This document shows, piece by piece, positions 43,481-52,561 of a stretch of DNA of 64,000 nt (position 1 is its first letter; every line of letters begins with the position of its first letter). The position numbers and the translations under genes were made by a program. Source of the stretch: Vibrio ulleungensis (lineage in GTDB: Bacteria; Pseudomonadota; Gammaproteobacteria; Enterobacterales; Vibrionaceae); NCBI RefSeq assembly GCF_016900875.1, contig NZ_JAFEUM010000009.1, forward strand, positions 62,001-126,000, read 5' to 3'. The notes beneath the pieces were generated by a model, which saw only the letters and a list, made by a program, of their open reading frames with translations, was not told the DNA's origin and made no database searches.

Positions 43481-44104
43481 ATGAGCAAAGGTACTCTCTA
43501 TATCGTATCGGCCCCCAGCGGCGCCGGAAAATCCAGTCTAATCTCGGCTCTATTAGAGACCAATCCAACTTATGATATGAAAGTGTCTGTCTCACATACC
43601 ACCCGCGCAGCTCGCCCAGGTGAAGTTGATGGTCAGCATTATCACTTTATAGAGAAAGACAACTTCAAAGCCTTAATAAAAGAAAACAGCTTTCTTGAGT
43701 ACGCAGAAGTGTTTGGTAACTTTTACGGCACCTCACGCATATGGATTGAAGAAAACCTTGAACGTGGCATCGACGTATTTTTAGATATTGATTGGCAAGG
43801 TGCGCGACAGATTCGTGAACAAATGCCGGCAGCAAAAAGCATTTTTATTCTTCCTCCATCCAACGGAGAGCTTGAGCGTAGACTTAATGTTCGTGGGCAA
43901 GATAGTGATGACGTGATTGCCAAGCGCATGAGTGAAGCAAAATCAGAGATGTCTCATTACCACGAATATGATTATGTGATTGTTAACGATGACTTTGATT
44001 CTGCTTTGGTCGATCTTAAAGCTGTGATCCGTGCTGAACGTCTGAAACAAGACAAACAAGCAGCGAAATACAGCGGAATGCTTACGGCACTGCTGTCAGA
44101 ATAA
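43481..44104 (+). CDS. gmk: Guanylate kinase
   Basis: The product phosphorylates GMP to GDP. The P-loop SAPSGAGKSSLI is at residues 9-20, SVSHTTRAARPGEVDGQHYHF is the GMP-binding region (shown in part), and DIDWQGARQIRE lies near residue 100. The ATG at 43481 gives MSKGTLYIV and 207 residues, the E. coli length; an upstream in-frame GTG is unlikely. It heads the gmk-rpoZ-spoT-trmH series, tying GTP supply, RNA polymerase and (p)ppGpp together. Confidence 0.97.
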   Translation: MSKGTLYIVSAPSGAGKSSLISALLETNPTYDMKVSVSHTTRAARPGEVDGQHYHFIEKDNFKALIKENSFLEYAEVFGNFYGTSRIWIEENLERGIDVFLDIDWQGARQIREQMPAAKSIFILPPSNGELERRLNVRGQDSDDVIAKRMSEAKSEMSHYHEYDYVIVNDDFDSALVDLKAVIRAERLKQDKQAAKYSGMLTALLSE

Positions 44105-44238
44105 GCGATAAACAATCTTAAAAATTACAATCACAACACCAAAGCGCGTTAGATTCATTAGCAAATGACTAGCAGAATTACTGTGAAGTGAGTATAATTT
44201 CCCGTCAACCTGTAAATTAATCAAATTTTGGAGTTCTC

Positions 44239-44511
44239 ATGGCACGCGTAACCGTTCAAGACGCTGTAGAAAAAGTTGGTAACCGTTTCGATCTTGTTTT
44301 GATCTCTGCTCGTCGCGCACGTCAGATGCAAACTGGTGGAAAAGATTCATTGGTGCCTGAAGAGAATGATAAGCCAACGGTTATCGCACTACGCGAAATC
44401 GAAGAAGGTCTTATCACAAAAGACATTTTAGACGCACGTGAGCGCCAAGAGCAGCAAGAGCAAGAAGCCGCAGAACTGGCCGCTGTAAGCAGCATTACTC
44501 ACGGGCACTAA
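44239..44511 (+). CDS. rpoZ: RNA polymerase omega subunit
   Basis: A 90-residue protein beginning MARVTVQDAVEKVGNRFDLV, with the conserved ARRARQMQTGG and KPTVIALREIEEGLI. Omega folds around the RpoC C-terminus and forms one of the (p)ppGpp sites on RNA polymerase. It lies between gmk and spoT, 39 bases before spoT. It has a GGAG ribosome-binding site. Confidence 0.98.
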   Translation: MARVTVQDAVEKVGNRFDLVLISARRARQMQTGGKDSLVPEENDKPTVIALREIEEGLITKDILDARERQEQQEQEAAELAAVSSITHGH

Positions 44512-44550
44512 TCCGACCATACTTTAAGACAACATAGTTAAGGCCTTAGT

Positions 44551-46671
44551 TTGTATCTATTCGATAGCCTAAAAGATGTTGCCCAAGACTATCTCTCAGA
44601 GCCTCAAGTTGAGGCTCTGCGTCAATCTTATGTGGTAGCAAAGGACGCTCACGAAGGTCAGACCCGCTCCAGCGGTGAACCTTACATCATCCACCCTGTC
44701 GCAGTGGCACGGATCCTTGCCGAGATGCGTCTCGACCTTGAAACGCTGCAAGCCGCACTATTGCATGACGTCATTGAAGATACCGAAGTCACCAAAGAAG
44801 AACTGCAAGAGCAGTTTGGAACGGCGGTTGCCGAATTGGTTGATGGTGTCTCCAAACTAGACAAACTTAAATTTCGTGACCGTAAAGAAGCCCAAGCGGA
44901 AAACTTTCGCAAGATGGTTTTGGCCATGGTACAAGACATTCGCGTCATATTGATCAAACTTGCCGACCGTACACATAATATGCGTACGCTAGGTGCATTG
45001 CGCCCAGACAAGCGTCGCCGTATTGCTCGCGAAACTCTCGAAATTTACTCTCCATTGGCCCATCGTTTAGGCATCCATAACATTAAAAGCGAACTCGAAG
45101 AGCTCGGTTTTGAAGCCTTATACCCAAATCGTTATCGCGTACTTAAAGAAGTCGTGAAAACGGCACGTGGTAACCGCAAAGAGATGATAGCTCGAATTCA
45201 CTCTGAGCTAGAGGGGCGATTGGCTGAATGCGGTCTAAATGCAAAAGTGGTGGGGCGTGAGAAAAACCTGTTCTCTATCTACAATAAAATGAAAACCAAA
45301 GAGCAGCGATTCCATACCATTATGGACATCTATGCTTTTCGTGTCATTGTCGATACCGCAGACACTTGCTATCGAGTACTCGGCCAAGTCCATAGTCTGT
45401 ATAAGCCGCGTCCTGGCCGGATGAAAGACTACATAGCAGTACCAAAAGCGAATGGATACCAGTCTATCCACACCTCAATGGTTGGGCCACACGGTGTTCC
45501 TGTCGAGGTTCAAATTAGAACCGAAGATATGGATCAAATGGCAGACAAAGGTGTTGCAGCGCATTGGTCGTATAAGAGTAATTCTGATCGCACTGGTACC
45601 ACTGCACAAATAAAAGCGCAGCGCTGGATGCAAAGCTTACTCGAGCTGCAACAAAGTGCCGGTAACTCATTTGAGTTTATAGAAAACGTGAAGTCAGATC
45701 TGTTCCCAGACGAGATTTACGTATTCACACCAAAAGGTCGCATCGTTGAAATGCCAGTTGGTGCAACGGCGGTAGACTTTGCGTACGCAGTACATACCGA
45801 TGTAGGTAATACCTGTGTCGGTGCGCGCGTTGATCGAAATCCTTACCCACTGAGTAAAGCACTTAAAAATGGCCAGACAGTTGAGATTATCTCGGCTCCA
45901 GGCGCTCGCCCTAACGCGGCTTGGCTTAACTATGTAGTGACTTCTCGAGCCCGAGCAAAAATCCGTCAAGTGCTCAAAACCATGCGTCGTGACGAGTCTA
46001 TTATGCTGGGTCGTCGCCTACTTAACCATGCGTTGGGACGTCATAACATCGATTCGGTTTATCCACAAAACCTGGATCACGTGCTTACCGAGCTCAAACT
46101 CGAATCAGTAGACGATATGCTTGCTGCGATTGGTTTAGGTGAGTTGATGAGTATTGTCATCGCGCGTCGCTTGCTTGGTGATGCTGACGAACTGACCGAA
46201 ACCAGCTCCGTGGAGAAACGTTCTGATAAGAAACTATCGATCAAAGGTGCCGATGGGATCTTGCTGACATACGCTAACTGTTGTCACCCTATTCCAGGCG
46301 ATCACATTGTTGCTCACGTTTCACCTGGACGCGGTCTTGTTGTTCACGTTGAGACCTGCCCAAATATACGTGGCTACCAAAAAGAGCCAGACAAATATAT
46401 GGCAGTGCAATGGTCTGATGAACACGAGCAGGAGTTCATCACCGAACTGCAAGTCGATATGCAAAACTCACAGGGTGCATTAGCAGCACTAACGAACGTC
46501 ATTTCTCGCACCGGCTCGAACATACATGGTATTTCGACAGAAGAGAAAGATGGCCGCTTATATGCCGTGAATGTCTCATTGACGACGAAAGACCGTGTAC
46601 ACCTCGCTGGCATCGTTAGGAAAATACGAGTGATGCCTCAAGTACTTAGAGTCAGACGAAGAAAACGTTAA
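44551..46671 (+). CDS. spoT: Bifunctional (p)ppGpp synthetase/hydrolase SpoT
   Basis: Controls alarmone levels. The HD hydrolase domain near residues 20-200 is intact (EPYIIHPVAVARIL; ALLHDVIEDTEV; LADRTHNMRTLG). The synthetase domain (about 230-350) contains YKPRPGRMKDYIAVPKANGYQSIH. TGS (about 388-450, IYVFTPKGRIVEMP), helical and zinc-finger-like (YANCCHPIPGD) segments follow, and a C-terminal ACT domain ends it. The start codon is TTG, which would limit translation. At 706 residues it is close to E. coli SpoT (702). Confidence 0.97.
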   Translation: MYLFDSLKDVAQDYLSEPQVEALRQSYVVAKDAHEGQTRSSGEPYIIHPVAVARILAEMRLDLETLQAALLHDVIEDTEVTKEELQEQFGTAVAELVDGVSKLDKLKFRDRKEAQAENFRKMVLAMVQDIRVILIKLADRTHNMRTLGALRPDKRRRIARETLEIYSPLAHRLGIHNIKSELEELGFEALYPNRYRVLKEVVKTARGNRKEMIARIHSELEGRLAECGLNAKVVGREKNLFSIYNKMKTKEQRFHTIMDIYAFRVIVDTADTCYRVLGQVHSLYKPRPGRMKDYIAVPKANGYQSIHTSMVGPHGVPVEVQIRTEDMDQMADKGVAAHWSYKSNSDRTGTTAQIKAQRWMQSLLELQQSAGNSFEFIENVKSDLFPDEIYVFTPKGRIVEMPVGATAVDFAYAVHTDVGNTCVGARVDRNPYPLSKALKNGQTVEIISAPGARPNAAWLNYVVTSRARAKIRQVLKTMRRDESIMLGRRLLNHALGRHNIDSVYPQNLDHVLTELKLESVDDMLAAIGLGELMSIVIARRLLGDADELTETSSVEKRSDKKLSIKGADGILLTYANCCHPIPGDHIVAHVSPGRGLVVHVETCPNIRGYQKEPDKYMAVQWSDEHEQEFITELQVDMQNSQGALAALTNVISRTGSNIHGISTEEKDGRLYAVNVSLTTKDRVHLAGIVRKIRVMPQVLRVRRRKR

Positions 46672-46675
46672 CTTA

Positions 46676-46707
46676 TAATCCCTAGCTTCGCTAGGGATTA
46701 CTTTTTT
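46676..46707 (+). terminator. Terminator between spoT and trmH
   Basis: A perfect 11-bp stem (46676-46686 with 46690-46700), loop TTC, then CTTTTTT. It begins five bases after the spoT stop and ends 15 bases before trmH, so trmH may depend on read-through or a promoter inside spoT. Confidence 0.85.
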
Positions 46708-46721
46708 ACGCGACAAAATCC

Positions 46722-47408
46722 ATGAATTTAGAACGTTACAACCGTATCCAACAGGTTCTTAAATCAAGACAGCCTGATCTCACTTTGTGCCTTGAAGAAG
46801 TGCACAAACCCAACAACGTATCGGCCATTATTCGTAGTGCCGATGCAACCGGCGTACATAAAATCCACGCGGTTTGGCCCGATCCAAAGATGCGCACCCT
46901 CAGCCATACCTCTGCGGGTGCGAGAAACTGGGTAGACGTAGAGACTCACGAAAATATAGACGATGCAGTTGCTACGCTCAAGTCTGAGAACATGCAGATC
47001 TTAGCGACTCACTTGTCCGACAGTGCAGTCGATTATCGGGACGTCGACTATACGAAACCAACCGCAATATTATTAGGTGGGGAAAAGCACGGTATATCAA
47101 AGCATGCCCTATCATTAGCGGATCAGGACATTATTATCCCAATGGTCGGCATGGTGCAGTCACTTAATGTGTCAGTGGCCAGTGCGCTAATACTCTATGA
47201 AGCTCAAAGGCAGCGTCAAATGGCCGGATACTACGATCGCGAACAGTCTGCGCTCTCTGACGAAGTGATCCATAGAACCTTATTTGAGCGAGGCCACCCA
47301 GTATTAGCCAAAGTCGCAAAGAGAAAGGGGCTGAGCTATCCACCACTGGATGAATTGGGACAGATTGACGCACCAGAATCATGGTGGGCAGAGATGCAGC
47401 GACGCTAA
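46722..47408 (+). CDS. trmH: tRNA (guanosine-18-2'-O)-methyltransferase TrmH
   Basis: A SPOUT-family enzyme that forms Gm18 in the D-loop of tRNAs. Motif 1 lies in EEVHKPNNVSAIIRSADATG, motif 2 in AILLGGEKHGIS and motif 3 in IPMVGMVQSLNVSVASALIL (shown in part). The basic C-terminal extension (residues 170-228) is present. At 228 residues it matches E. coli TrmH (229). recG, which follows in E. coli, is absent: the stop codon overlaps the end of the convergent radC by four bases. Confidence 0.96.
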   Translation: MNLERYNRIQQVLKSRQPDLTLCLEEVHKPNNVSAIIRSADATGVHKIHAVWPDPKMRTLSHTSAGARNWVDVETHENIDDAVATLKSENMQILATHLSDSAVDYRDVDYTKPTAILLGGEKHGISKHALSLADQDIIIPMVGMVQSLNVSVASALILYEAQRQRQMAGYYDREQSALSDEVIHRTLFERGHPVLAKVAKRKGLSYPPLDELGQIDAPESWWAEMQRR

Positions 47409-48079
47409 ACCCAACCTCGCTCAGCAAACGAAACAACCTCCCCATCACCGATGACAAAATGATCCAGCAAGCGAATATCAACAAGGCGCAATGCGTTAAT
47501 CAGTCTTTCGGTGATCCTTCTATCTGCCTGGCTTGGCTCTGCCAACCCAGATGGATGGTTGTGAGCCACGAGTATACTGGCAGCGCTGCATTCCAAAGCA
47601 CGACTTACCACTTCCCTTGGGTAAACAGACGCACTGTCTAATGTGCCTTCGAATAACATTTCATAGCTGATCATGCGATTTTGATTGTCTAAATACAGCA
47701 CATAAAAAGCTTCTCTTTCACGTCCTCGTAATATCGACATCAAAAACAATTTGCTCTGCTCTGGACTGCATAAAGCATCACCCCGCGTAAGTGTTTCTGA
47801 TAGCTGCCTGCGCATCAACTCTGCGACTGCGTGTAATTGTGCGTACGTCGCTTCGCCGAGCCCTTTCGTTTGGCAAAACTGCGCCTTCGGCGCACTGAGT
47901 AAATTTCGAAGCGACCCATGTTGTTCAATGATCTGCTGCGCCAACTGCAATACATCGACGCCTCTTGTGCCGGTACCCAATAGAAGAGCCAACAGTTCAC
48001 TATCACTCAAATTATGAGCCCCTTTTGACAGTAGTTTCTCTCGTGGTTTTAGCGTATTTGGCAACGCTTTTAGGCTCAT
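47405..48079 (-). CDS. radC: RadC-family JAMM-domain protein
   Basis: An N-terminal UPF0758 helix-hairpin-helix part (REKLLSKGAHNLSDSELLALLLG, in part) precedes a JAMM/MPN metal domain with H173 and H175 (AHNHPSG), S183 and D186 in the HxH-x7-S-x2-D pattern. Despite its name, a direct repair role is doubtful. The 224 residues are typical. It is convergent with trmH, overlapping by four bases, and divergent from coaBC, as in E. coli. Confidence 0.95.
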   Translation of the reverse strand: MSLKALPNTLKPREKLLSKGAHNLSDSELLALLLGTGTRGVDVLQLAQQIIEQHGSLRNLLSAPKAQFCQTKGLGEATYAQLHAVAELMRRQLSETLTRGDALCSPEQSKLFLMSILRGREREAFYVLYLDNQNRMISYEMLFEGTLDSASVYPREVVSRALECSAASILVAHNHPSGLAEPSQADRRITERLINALRLVDIRLLDHFVIGDGEVVSFAERGWV

Positions 48080-48290
48080 AGAGTCTCCTTTTTTAATTAG
48101 TATTGCTCTTCACTCCTCAGGGTTTGAACGACTAAACCTGAATTTACGAGCGATGCTCTGTTTTCACTAGGTGCGTTACATCTGTTACACAAATTTGAAA
48201 TGAATTCAGGGAGTAAGAAATTTCCGCAAAGGTTATCCGGTCATAAATTTGTGATAAAGTGAGCCGCAGCAGAAGAATGAGGAGAATGGC

Positions 48291-49493
48291 ATGACAACCC
48301 TGGCTGGAAAACGCATTGTTTTAGGGATTACTGGCGGAATTGCCGCCTATAAATGTGCAGAGTTAACTCGTCGCCTTAGCGAACGTGGTGCAACGGTAAA
48401 AGTGGTTATGACAGCCGCTGCAAAAGAGTTTATCACGCCACTGACTATGCAAGCCGTGTCGGGTTCACCGGTTGCAGATAGCTTGCTTGATCCCGCAGCA
48501 GAAGCATCGATGGGCCACATTGAGTTTGCCAAATGGGCCGATCTTATCGTCATTGCTCCTGCCAGCGCTGATTCAATCGCTCGCATTCGAGCGGGTATGG
48601 GCAACGACCTACTGACCACTATAATCTTAGCCAGTGAAGCCCCTATTGCCATTGCACCTGCGATGAACCAGCAGATGTATCGTAATCAAGCGACGCAAGA
48701 GAATATTGCTGCGCTTAACCAGCGCGGGTTTAACATCTGGGGCCCAGCACAGGGAGAACAGGCTTGTGGGGATGTTGGTCCAGGAAGAATGCTCGAACCC
48801 ATGGAGTTAGTTGCACTGTGCGAACGATTTTTTACGCCTAAGGCTTGGTTGGGGAAACGCGTTACGATCACAGCAGGCCCAACTCGTGAAGCGATAGACC
48901 CTGTTCGCTATATCTCGAATCACAGCTCGGGGAAAATGGGCTATGCCTTAGCTCAGGCAGCGCTCGATCTTGGCGCAGAAGTAAATCTAATATCAGGCCC
49001 GGTTGAACTAGAAGCACCTGTTGGCGTTCAACTACATAGGGTCGACAGTGCGATGCAAATGCACCAAAAGTCGATGGAACTTGCCAAACAGTCAGACCTA
49101 TTTATTGGGTGTGCTGCCGTCGCTGATTACCGCCCAGAACACATCGCCGACCAAAAGCTGAAAAAGCAAGACGGTAAAGATGACATGAACATTACCATGG
49201 TAAAAAACCCCGATATCATTGCCGATGTAGCGGGTTTGCAACAGCAACGCCCTATCACCGTGGGTTTTGCTGCCGAGACACAAGAAGTGATTGGCTATGC
49301 CAAGCAAAAACTAACGCGAAAGAATCTCGACCTAATCTGTGCGAATGATGTATCTATCGAAGGGCAAGGGTTTAATAGTCATCAGAATGCTTTGCACCTG
49401 ATTTGGAAAGATGGTGAACGCTCACTACCTTTGCAAGCCAAAAAGCAACTTGCTTCCGAGATCCTCAACCACATTTCTGAGACTCTTCTATAA
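48291..49493 (+). CDS. coaBC: Bifunctional phosphopantothenoylcysteine decarboxylase/synthetase CoaBC
   Basis: Two steps of coenzyme A synthesis. The N-terminal flavoprotein CoaC domain (1-185) has the conserved His in GHIEFAKWADL, PAMNQQMY, and the catalytic Cys in ACGDVGPGRM. The C-terminal CoaB domain (190-400) has TAGPTREAIDPVRYISNHSSG (in part), GKMGYALA and VGFAAETQEVI. The length of 400 is normal. It has an AGGAGAA ribosome-binding site. In E. coli dut lies between coaBC and slmA; here it does not. Confidence 0.97.
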   Translation: MTTLAGKRIVLGITGGIAAYKCAELTRRLSERGATVKVVMTAAAKEFITPLTMQAVSGSPVADSLLDPAAEASMGHIEFAKWADLIVIAPASADSIARIRAGMGNDLLTTIILASEAPIAIAPAMNQQMYRNQATQENIAALNQRGFNIWGPAQGEQACGDVGPGRMLEPMELVALCERFFTPKAWLGKRVTITAGPTREAIDPVRYISNHSSGKMGYALAQAALDLGAEVNLISGPVELEAPVGVQLHRVDSAMQMHQKSMELAKQSDLFIGCAAVADYRPEHIADQKLKKQDGKDDMNITMVKNPDIIADVAGLQQQRPITVGFAAETQEVIGYAKQKLTRKNLDLICANDVSIEGQGFNSHQNALHLIWKDGERSLPLQAKKQLASEILNHISETLL

Positions 49494-49632
49494 CGATATA
49501 AGCTGCAGAGCACATATTTTGCTTAAGATGTGCTCATCATCGCCTTTGCATTGTGCAAATCACCTGTCTTCTAAGTAAATTTATTGTAAATTATGTCCTT
49601 AACATCAACCCAATATTGGTAAAGGAATCATA

Positions 49633-50223
49633 ATGTCGGGCAGTCGTAGAAGTAATCGTCGAGAAGAGATATTACAAGCCTTGGCAGAAATGCTGGAGTC
49701 GAGTGAAGGTGCGTCACGCATAACCACCGCAAAGTTAGCGCAACAAGTCGGCGTCTCAGAAGCCGCGCTTTATCGCCACTTTCCCAGCAAAGCCAGAATG
49801 TTCGAAGGCTTAATCGAGTTTATCGAAGAGTCTGTATTTTCACGCATTAATCATATTATGGCGGTAGAAAAACAAACCTTAACTCGATTAGAGAAGGTCA
49901 TGGCATTTATTTTACTCTTTGCCGAGCACAATAAAGGCTTGTCGCGGATTATGTCTGGACATGCGTTGATGTTTGAAAACGATCGTTTACGCGATCGAAT
50001 TAATCAGTTTTTTGATAAAATTGAATCTCAACTTAAACAAATTTTACGCGAACGCGCTTTGCGAGAAGGTGAAGCCTTTAGTATCGATGAGCGTTTAATC
50101 GCCGCGACGCTACTCGCGCATATCGAAGGCAAGCTCAACCGATTCGTTCGCTCGGACTTCACCGCGCCACCAACCGCAAATTTTGATGAGTTTTGGGCTT
50201 TATATAGCCAACAGCTACAATAA
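49633..50223 (+). CDS. slmA: Nucleoid occlusion factor SlmA
   Basis: A TetR-type DNA-binding protein that blocks FtsZ rings over the nucleoid when bound to its chromosomal sites. The N-terminal basic region (RRSNRREEILQALAEML) is followed by the helix-turn-helix ITTAKLAQQVGVSEAALYRHF (in part), and the C-terminal domain has FDEFWALYSQQLQ. At 196 residues it matches E. coli (198). It starts with an AAAGGA site and ends 15 bases before the acyltransferase start. Confidence 0.95.
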   Translation: MSGSRRSNRREEILQALAEMLESSEGASRITTAKLAQQVGVSEAALYRHFPSKARMFEGLIEFIEESVFSRINHIMAVEKQTLTRLEKVMAFILLFAEHNKGLSRIMSGHALMFENDRLRDRINQFFDKIESQLKQILRERALREGEAFSIDERLIAATLLAHIEGKLNRFVRSDFTAPPTANFDEFWALYSQQLQ

Positions 50224-50238
50224 TTGTTAAGGAACACT

Positions 50239-51183
50239 ATGAGCAAATACGCCCCGCCAACGTTTTCTCTATCATTACTCCATCCAAGGTATTGGAGCGT
50301 ATGGTTTGGCTTTGGTTTATTAGCCATCATAGTCAATGTACTCCCTTATAAGGTTTTGAGAGCAATGGGATTCTCCCTAGGTAAACTCTCTATGCGATAT
50401 GCAAAGGGGCGTGTCCATATCGCCAGACGTAACCTAGAGCTGGCCTTTCCTGACATGCCTCAGGATGAAATCGAATCGATCGTTGTTCAAAACTTTAAAA
50501 ATACTGGTTTCGCACTGTTTGAAAGTGGGATCACATGGTTCTGGCCTACGTGGCGACTGAAACGACGTCTAAAGTCAGTCAACCTCGACGAAGTGATCGA
50601 ATACGGCAAACAAGGGCGCGGCGTTCTGTTGTGCCATCCCCACACACTTAACTTAGAAATCAGTGCACGTGGTTTTGCGATACTAGGCTATCCCGGTTAT
50701 GGCGTATATCGGCCACATGACAACCCCGCCTACGACTTTATTCAATTTTGGGGTCGCACCCACAATGGCAACAAACTTATTGACCGCAAAGACGTCAAGG
50801 CGATGATCAGAACGCTTAAGCAAGGCCATAGACTGTTCTATCTTGGCGATCACGATTATGGTCGTAACAAATCGGTGTTTGTGCCTTTCTTTGCTGTACA
50901 AGACGCTTGTACAACAACGGGTGCTAACATTCTATTTAGTGTCACCGACTGCGCAATGATGCCCGTCACTGGATTTAGAGACCAAAACGGGTTTTATGAG
51001 CTGAATCTCGCCCCGTCTATTTCCGATGATTACCCCAAGAAAGACGAAGTCGCGGGGGCCGCAATTATGAATAAAGCCTACGAGCAAGTTATATTGCGCC
51101 AAGTAGATCAGTGGATGTGGCTGCATAAGCGGTATAAAACAATGCAAGATGAGTCCCAGCGGAAAGGGATTCGTTATATGTAA
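50239..51183 (+). CDS. Lipid A late acyltransferase (LpxL/LpxM/LpxN family)
   Basis: An inner-membrane enzyme that adds a secondary acyl chain to lipid A. A hydrophobic helix (about 20-40) precedes the acyltransferase fold with the HX4E catalytic motif, H135 and E140, in PHTLNLEISARG. GVYRPHDNPAYDF and LGDHDYGRNKSVFVPFF follow. The sequence resembles E. coli LpxL more than LpxM by eye. V. cholerae has adjacent paralogues with different acyl specificity, so I leave the symbol open. The ATG at 50239 follows AAGGA by five bases. It lies directly after slmA. Confidence 0.9.
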   Translation: MSKYAPPTFSLSLLHPRYWSVWFGFGLLAIIVNVLPYKVLRAMGFSLGKLSMRYAKGRVHIARRNLELAFPDMPQDEIESIVVQNFKNTGFALFESGITWFWPTWRLKRRLKSVNLDEVIEYGKQGRGVLLCHPHTLNLEISARGFAILGYPGYGVYRPHDNPAYDFIQFWGRTHNGNKLIDRKDVKAMIRTLKQGHRLFYLGDHDYGRNKSVFVPFFAVQDACTTTGANILFSVTDCAMMPVTGFRDQNGFYELNLAPSISDDYPKKDEVAGAAIMNKAYEQVILRQVDQWMWLHKRYKTMQDESQRKGIRYM

Positions 51184-51202
51184 TTCATTTAGACGCTTCA
51201 AC

Positions 51203-51230
51203 AAAAAAGGGACCTATTGGTCCCTTTTTT
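51203..51230. terminator. Bidirectional terminator, acyltransferase gene / hemE
   Basis: GGGACC/GGTCCC stem (51209-51214 with 51219-51224), loop TATT, with six A and six T residues on either side, so it works in both directions between convergent genes. Confidence 0.92.
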
Positions 51231-51246
51231 ACGCTCGAACAGTCAA

Positions 51247-52314
51247 CTACTTATGGTACGGCTTTGACAGTTCATGAACGGCATCAACAAACACACCTGC
51301 GTTTTCAGGTGGCACATCTAAGTGAATACCGTGCCCCAAGTTAAAGACATGACCAGTCCCAGCGTCACCAAATCCTTCTAAGATCGTACCTACTTCTTCG
51401 CGAATACGTTCTTTTGGCGCGTAAAGCACTGATGGATCCATATTGCCTTGTAAAGCAACTTTATCGCCGATGCGCGCTTTCGCGTCTGCAATGTTAATGG
51501 TCCAATCTAGACCTACAGCATCACAACCTGTCGCGGCAATTTTTTCCAGCCACATACCACCATTTTTAGTAAATAGTGTCACCGGAACTCGACGACCTTC
51601 GTTTTCTCGAATAAGGCCATCAACAATCTTATGCATGTATTGAAGTGAGAATAGGTTGTAATCACGAGGCGTGAGTACTCCACCCCAAGTATCAAACACC
51701 ATTACTGATTGTGCACCCGCCTTAATTTGCGCGTTGAGATACTCGATCACACTATCTGCAAGCTTATCGAGCAGTGCATGCAATGTCTGCGGCTCGGCAT
51801 ACATCATTTTTTTGATCTTTGTGAATGCTTTAGAGCCACTTCCTTCAACCATATAGGTCGCCAGCGTCCACGGACTTCCAGAGAAACCAATGAGCGGTAC
51901 ATCGCCATTGAGATCTTTTCTGATCTGGCGCACCGCATTCATGACATATTGAAGTTCGCCTTCTGGATCCGGTAAGCCAATTTTATCTACATCGGCTTTA
52001 CAGGTTATAGGTTTATCAAAAATTGGGCCTTCACCTTGAGCGAAACGCAGTTCCAAACCCATCGCATCAGGAATGGTCAAAATGTCCGAAAACAAAATCG
52101 CGGCATCTAATGGGAAACGTTTCAATGGCTGAAGGGTCACCTCTGACGCTAACTCGGCATTTTTACATAACGACATAAAGTCGCCTGCCACTGCGCGTGT
52201 AGCTCGATACTCAGGTAGATAGCGACCCGCTTGTCTCATCATCCATACTGGGGTCATATCTACAGGTTGCTTTAGCAACGCTCGTAGATAACGGTCATTT
52301 TTTAGTTCAGTCAT
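51247..52314 (-). CDS. hemE: Uroporphyrinogen decarboxylase
   Basis: The product removes four carboxyl groups from uroporphyrinogen III to make coproporphyrinogen III in haem synthesis. The N-terminal signature PVWMMRQAGRYLPEYR near residues 22-37 holds the substrate-binding arginines. GFSGSPWTLATYMVEG and FNLGHGIHLDVPPENAG are conserved. At 355 residues it matches E. coli HemE (354). It lies downstream of nudC in the same direction, as in E. coli, but a 247-base gap with a candidate small RNA separates them. Confidence 0.97.
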   Translation of the reverse strand: MTELKNDRYLRALLKQPVDMTPVWMMRQAGRYLPEYRATRAVAGDFMSLCKNAELASEVTLQPLKRFPLDAAILFSDILTIPDAMGLELRFAQGEGPIFDKPITCKADVDKIGLPDPEGELQYVMNAVRQIRKDLNGDVPLIGFSGSPWTLATYMVEGSGSKAFTKIKKMMYAEPQTLHALLDKLADSVIEYLNAQIKAGAQSVMVFDTWGGVLTPRDYNLFSLQYMHKIVDGLIRENEGRRVPVTLFTKNGGMWLEKIAATGCDAVGLDWTINIADAKARIGDKVALQGNMDPSVLYAPKERIREEVGTILEGFGDAGTGHVFNLGHGIHLDVPPENAGVFVDAVHELSKPYHK

Positions 52315-52458
52315 TGTTCTTCTTTTTCCATTGACGAAAGCGTTATATTAACACTTTTTTATACGCAGTTTTAACGCGGGTTTGAGCTATGGATCATGTT
52401 CTAAGCCTTAGAGTGCAATAACAATTTGCGTCTAAAGTTTGTCCATGTTAAAAATTTG

Positions 52459-52552
52459 TTCGCTAGCGAAAACTATAATTGAAACTCTAACGAGTTCGAA
52501 ATCTCATAACGACATCTTACTTACCCCCTCCCTTACCGGAGGGTTTTTTTTT
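52459..52552 (+). ncRNA. Candidate small RNA between hemE and nudC
   Basis: On the strand opposite to both genes there is a perfect palindrome TTCGCTAGCGAA (52459-52470), a perfect -10 TATAAT (52474-52479), a short AACTC/GAGTT hairpin (52483-52496), a C-rich stretch (52520-52532) and a terminator: CCCTCC/GGAGGG stem (52526-52531 with 52538-52543) followed by nine T residues. A transcript from about 52486 would be some 67 bases. There is no good -35, so an activator may be needed. No open reading frame starts here, and the terminator has no other rightward gene to serve. Confidence 0.5.
52526..52552 (+). terminator. Orphan rightward terminator
   Basis: A six-pair CCCTCC/GGAGGG stem, six-base loop and nine T residues on the rightward strand. 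hemE and nudC are both read leftwards, so it belongs to neither; it is the main evidence for a small RNA here. Confidence 0.85.
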
Positions 52553-52561
52553 GCCTATAAG

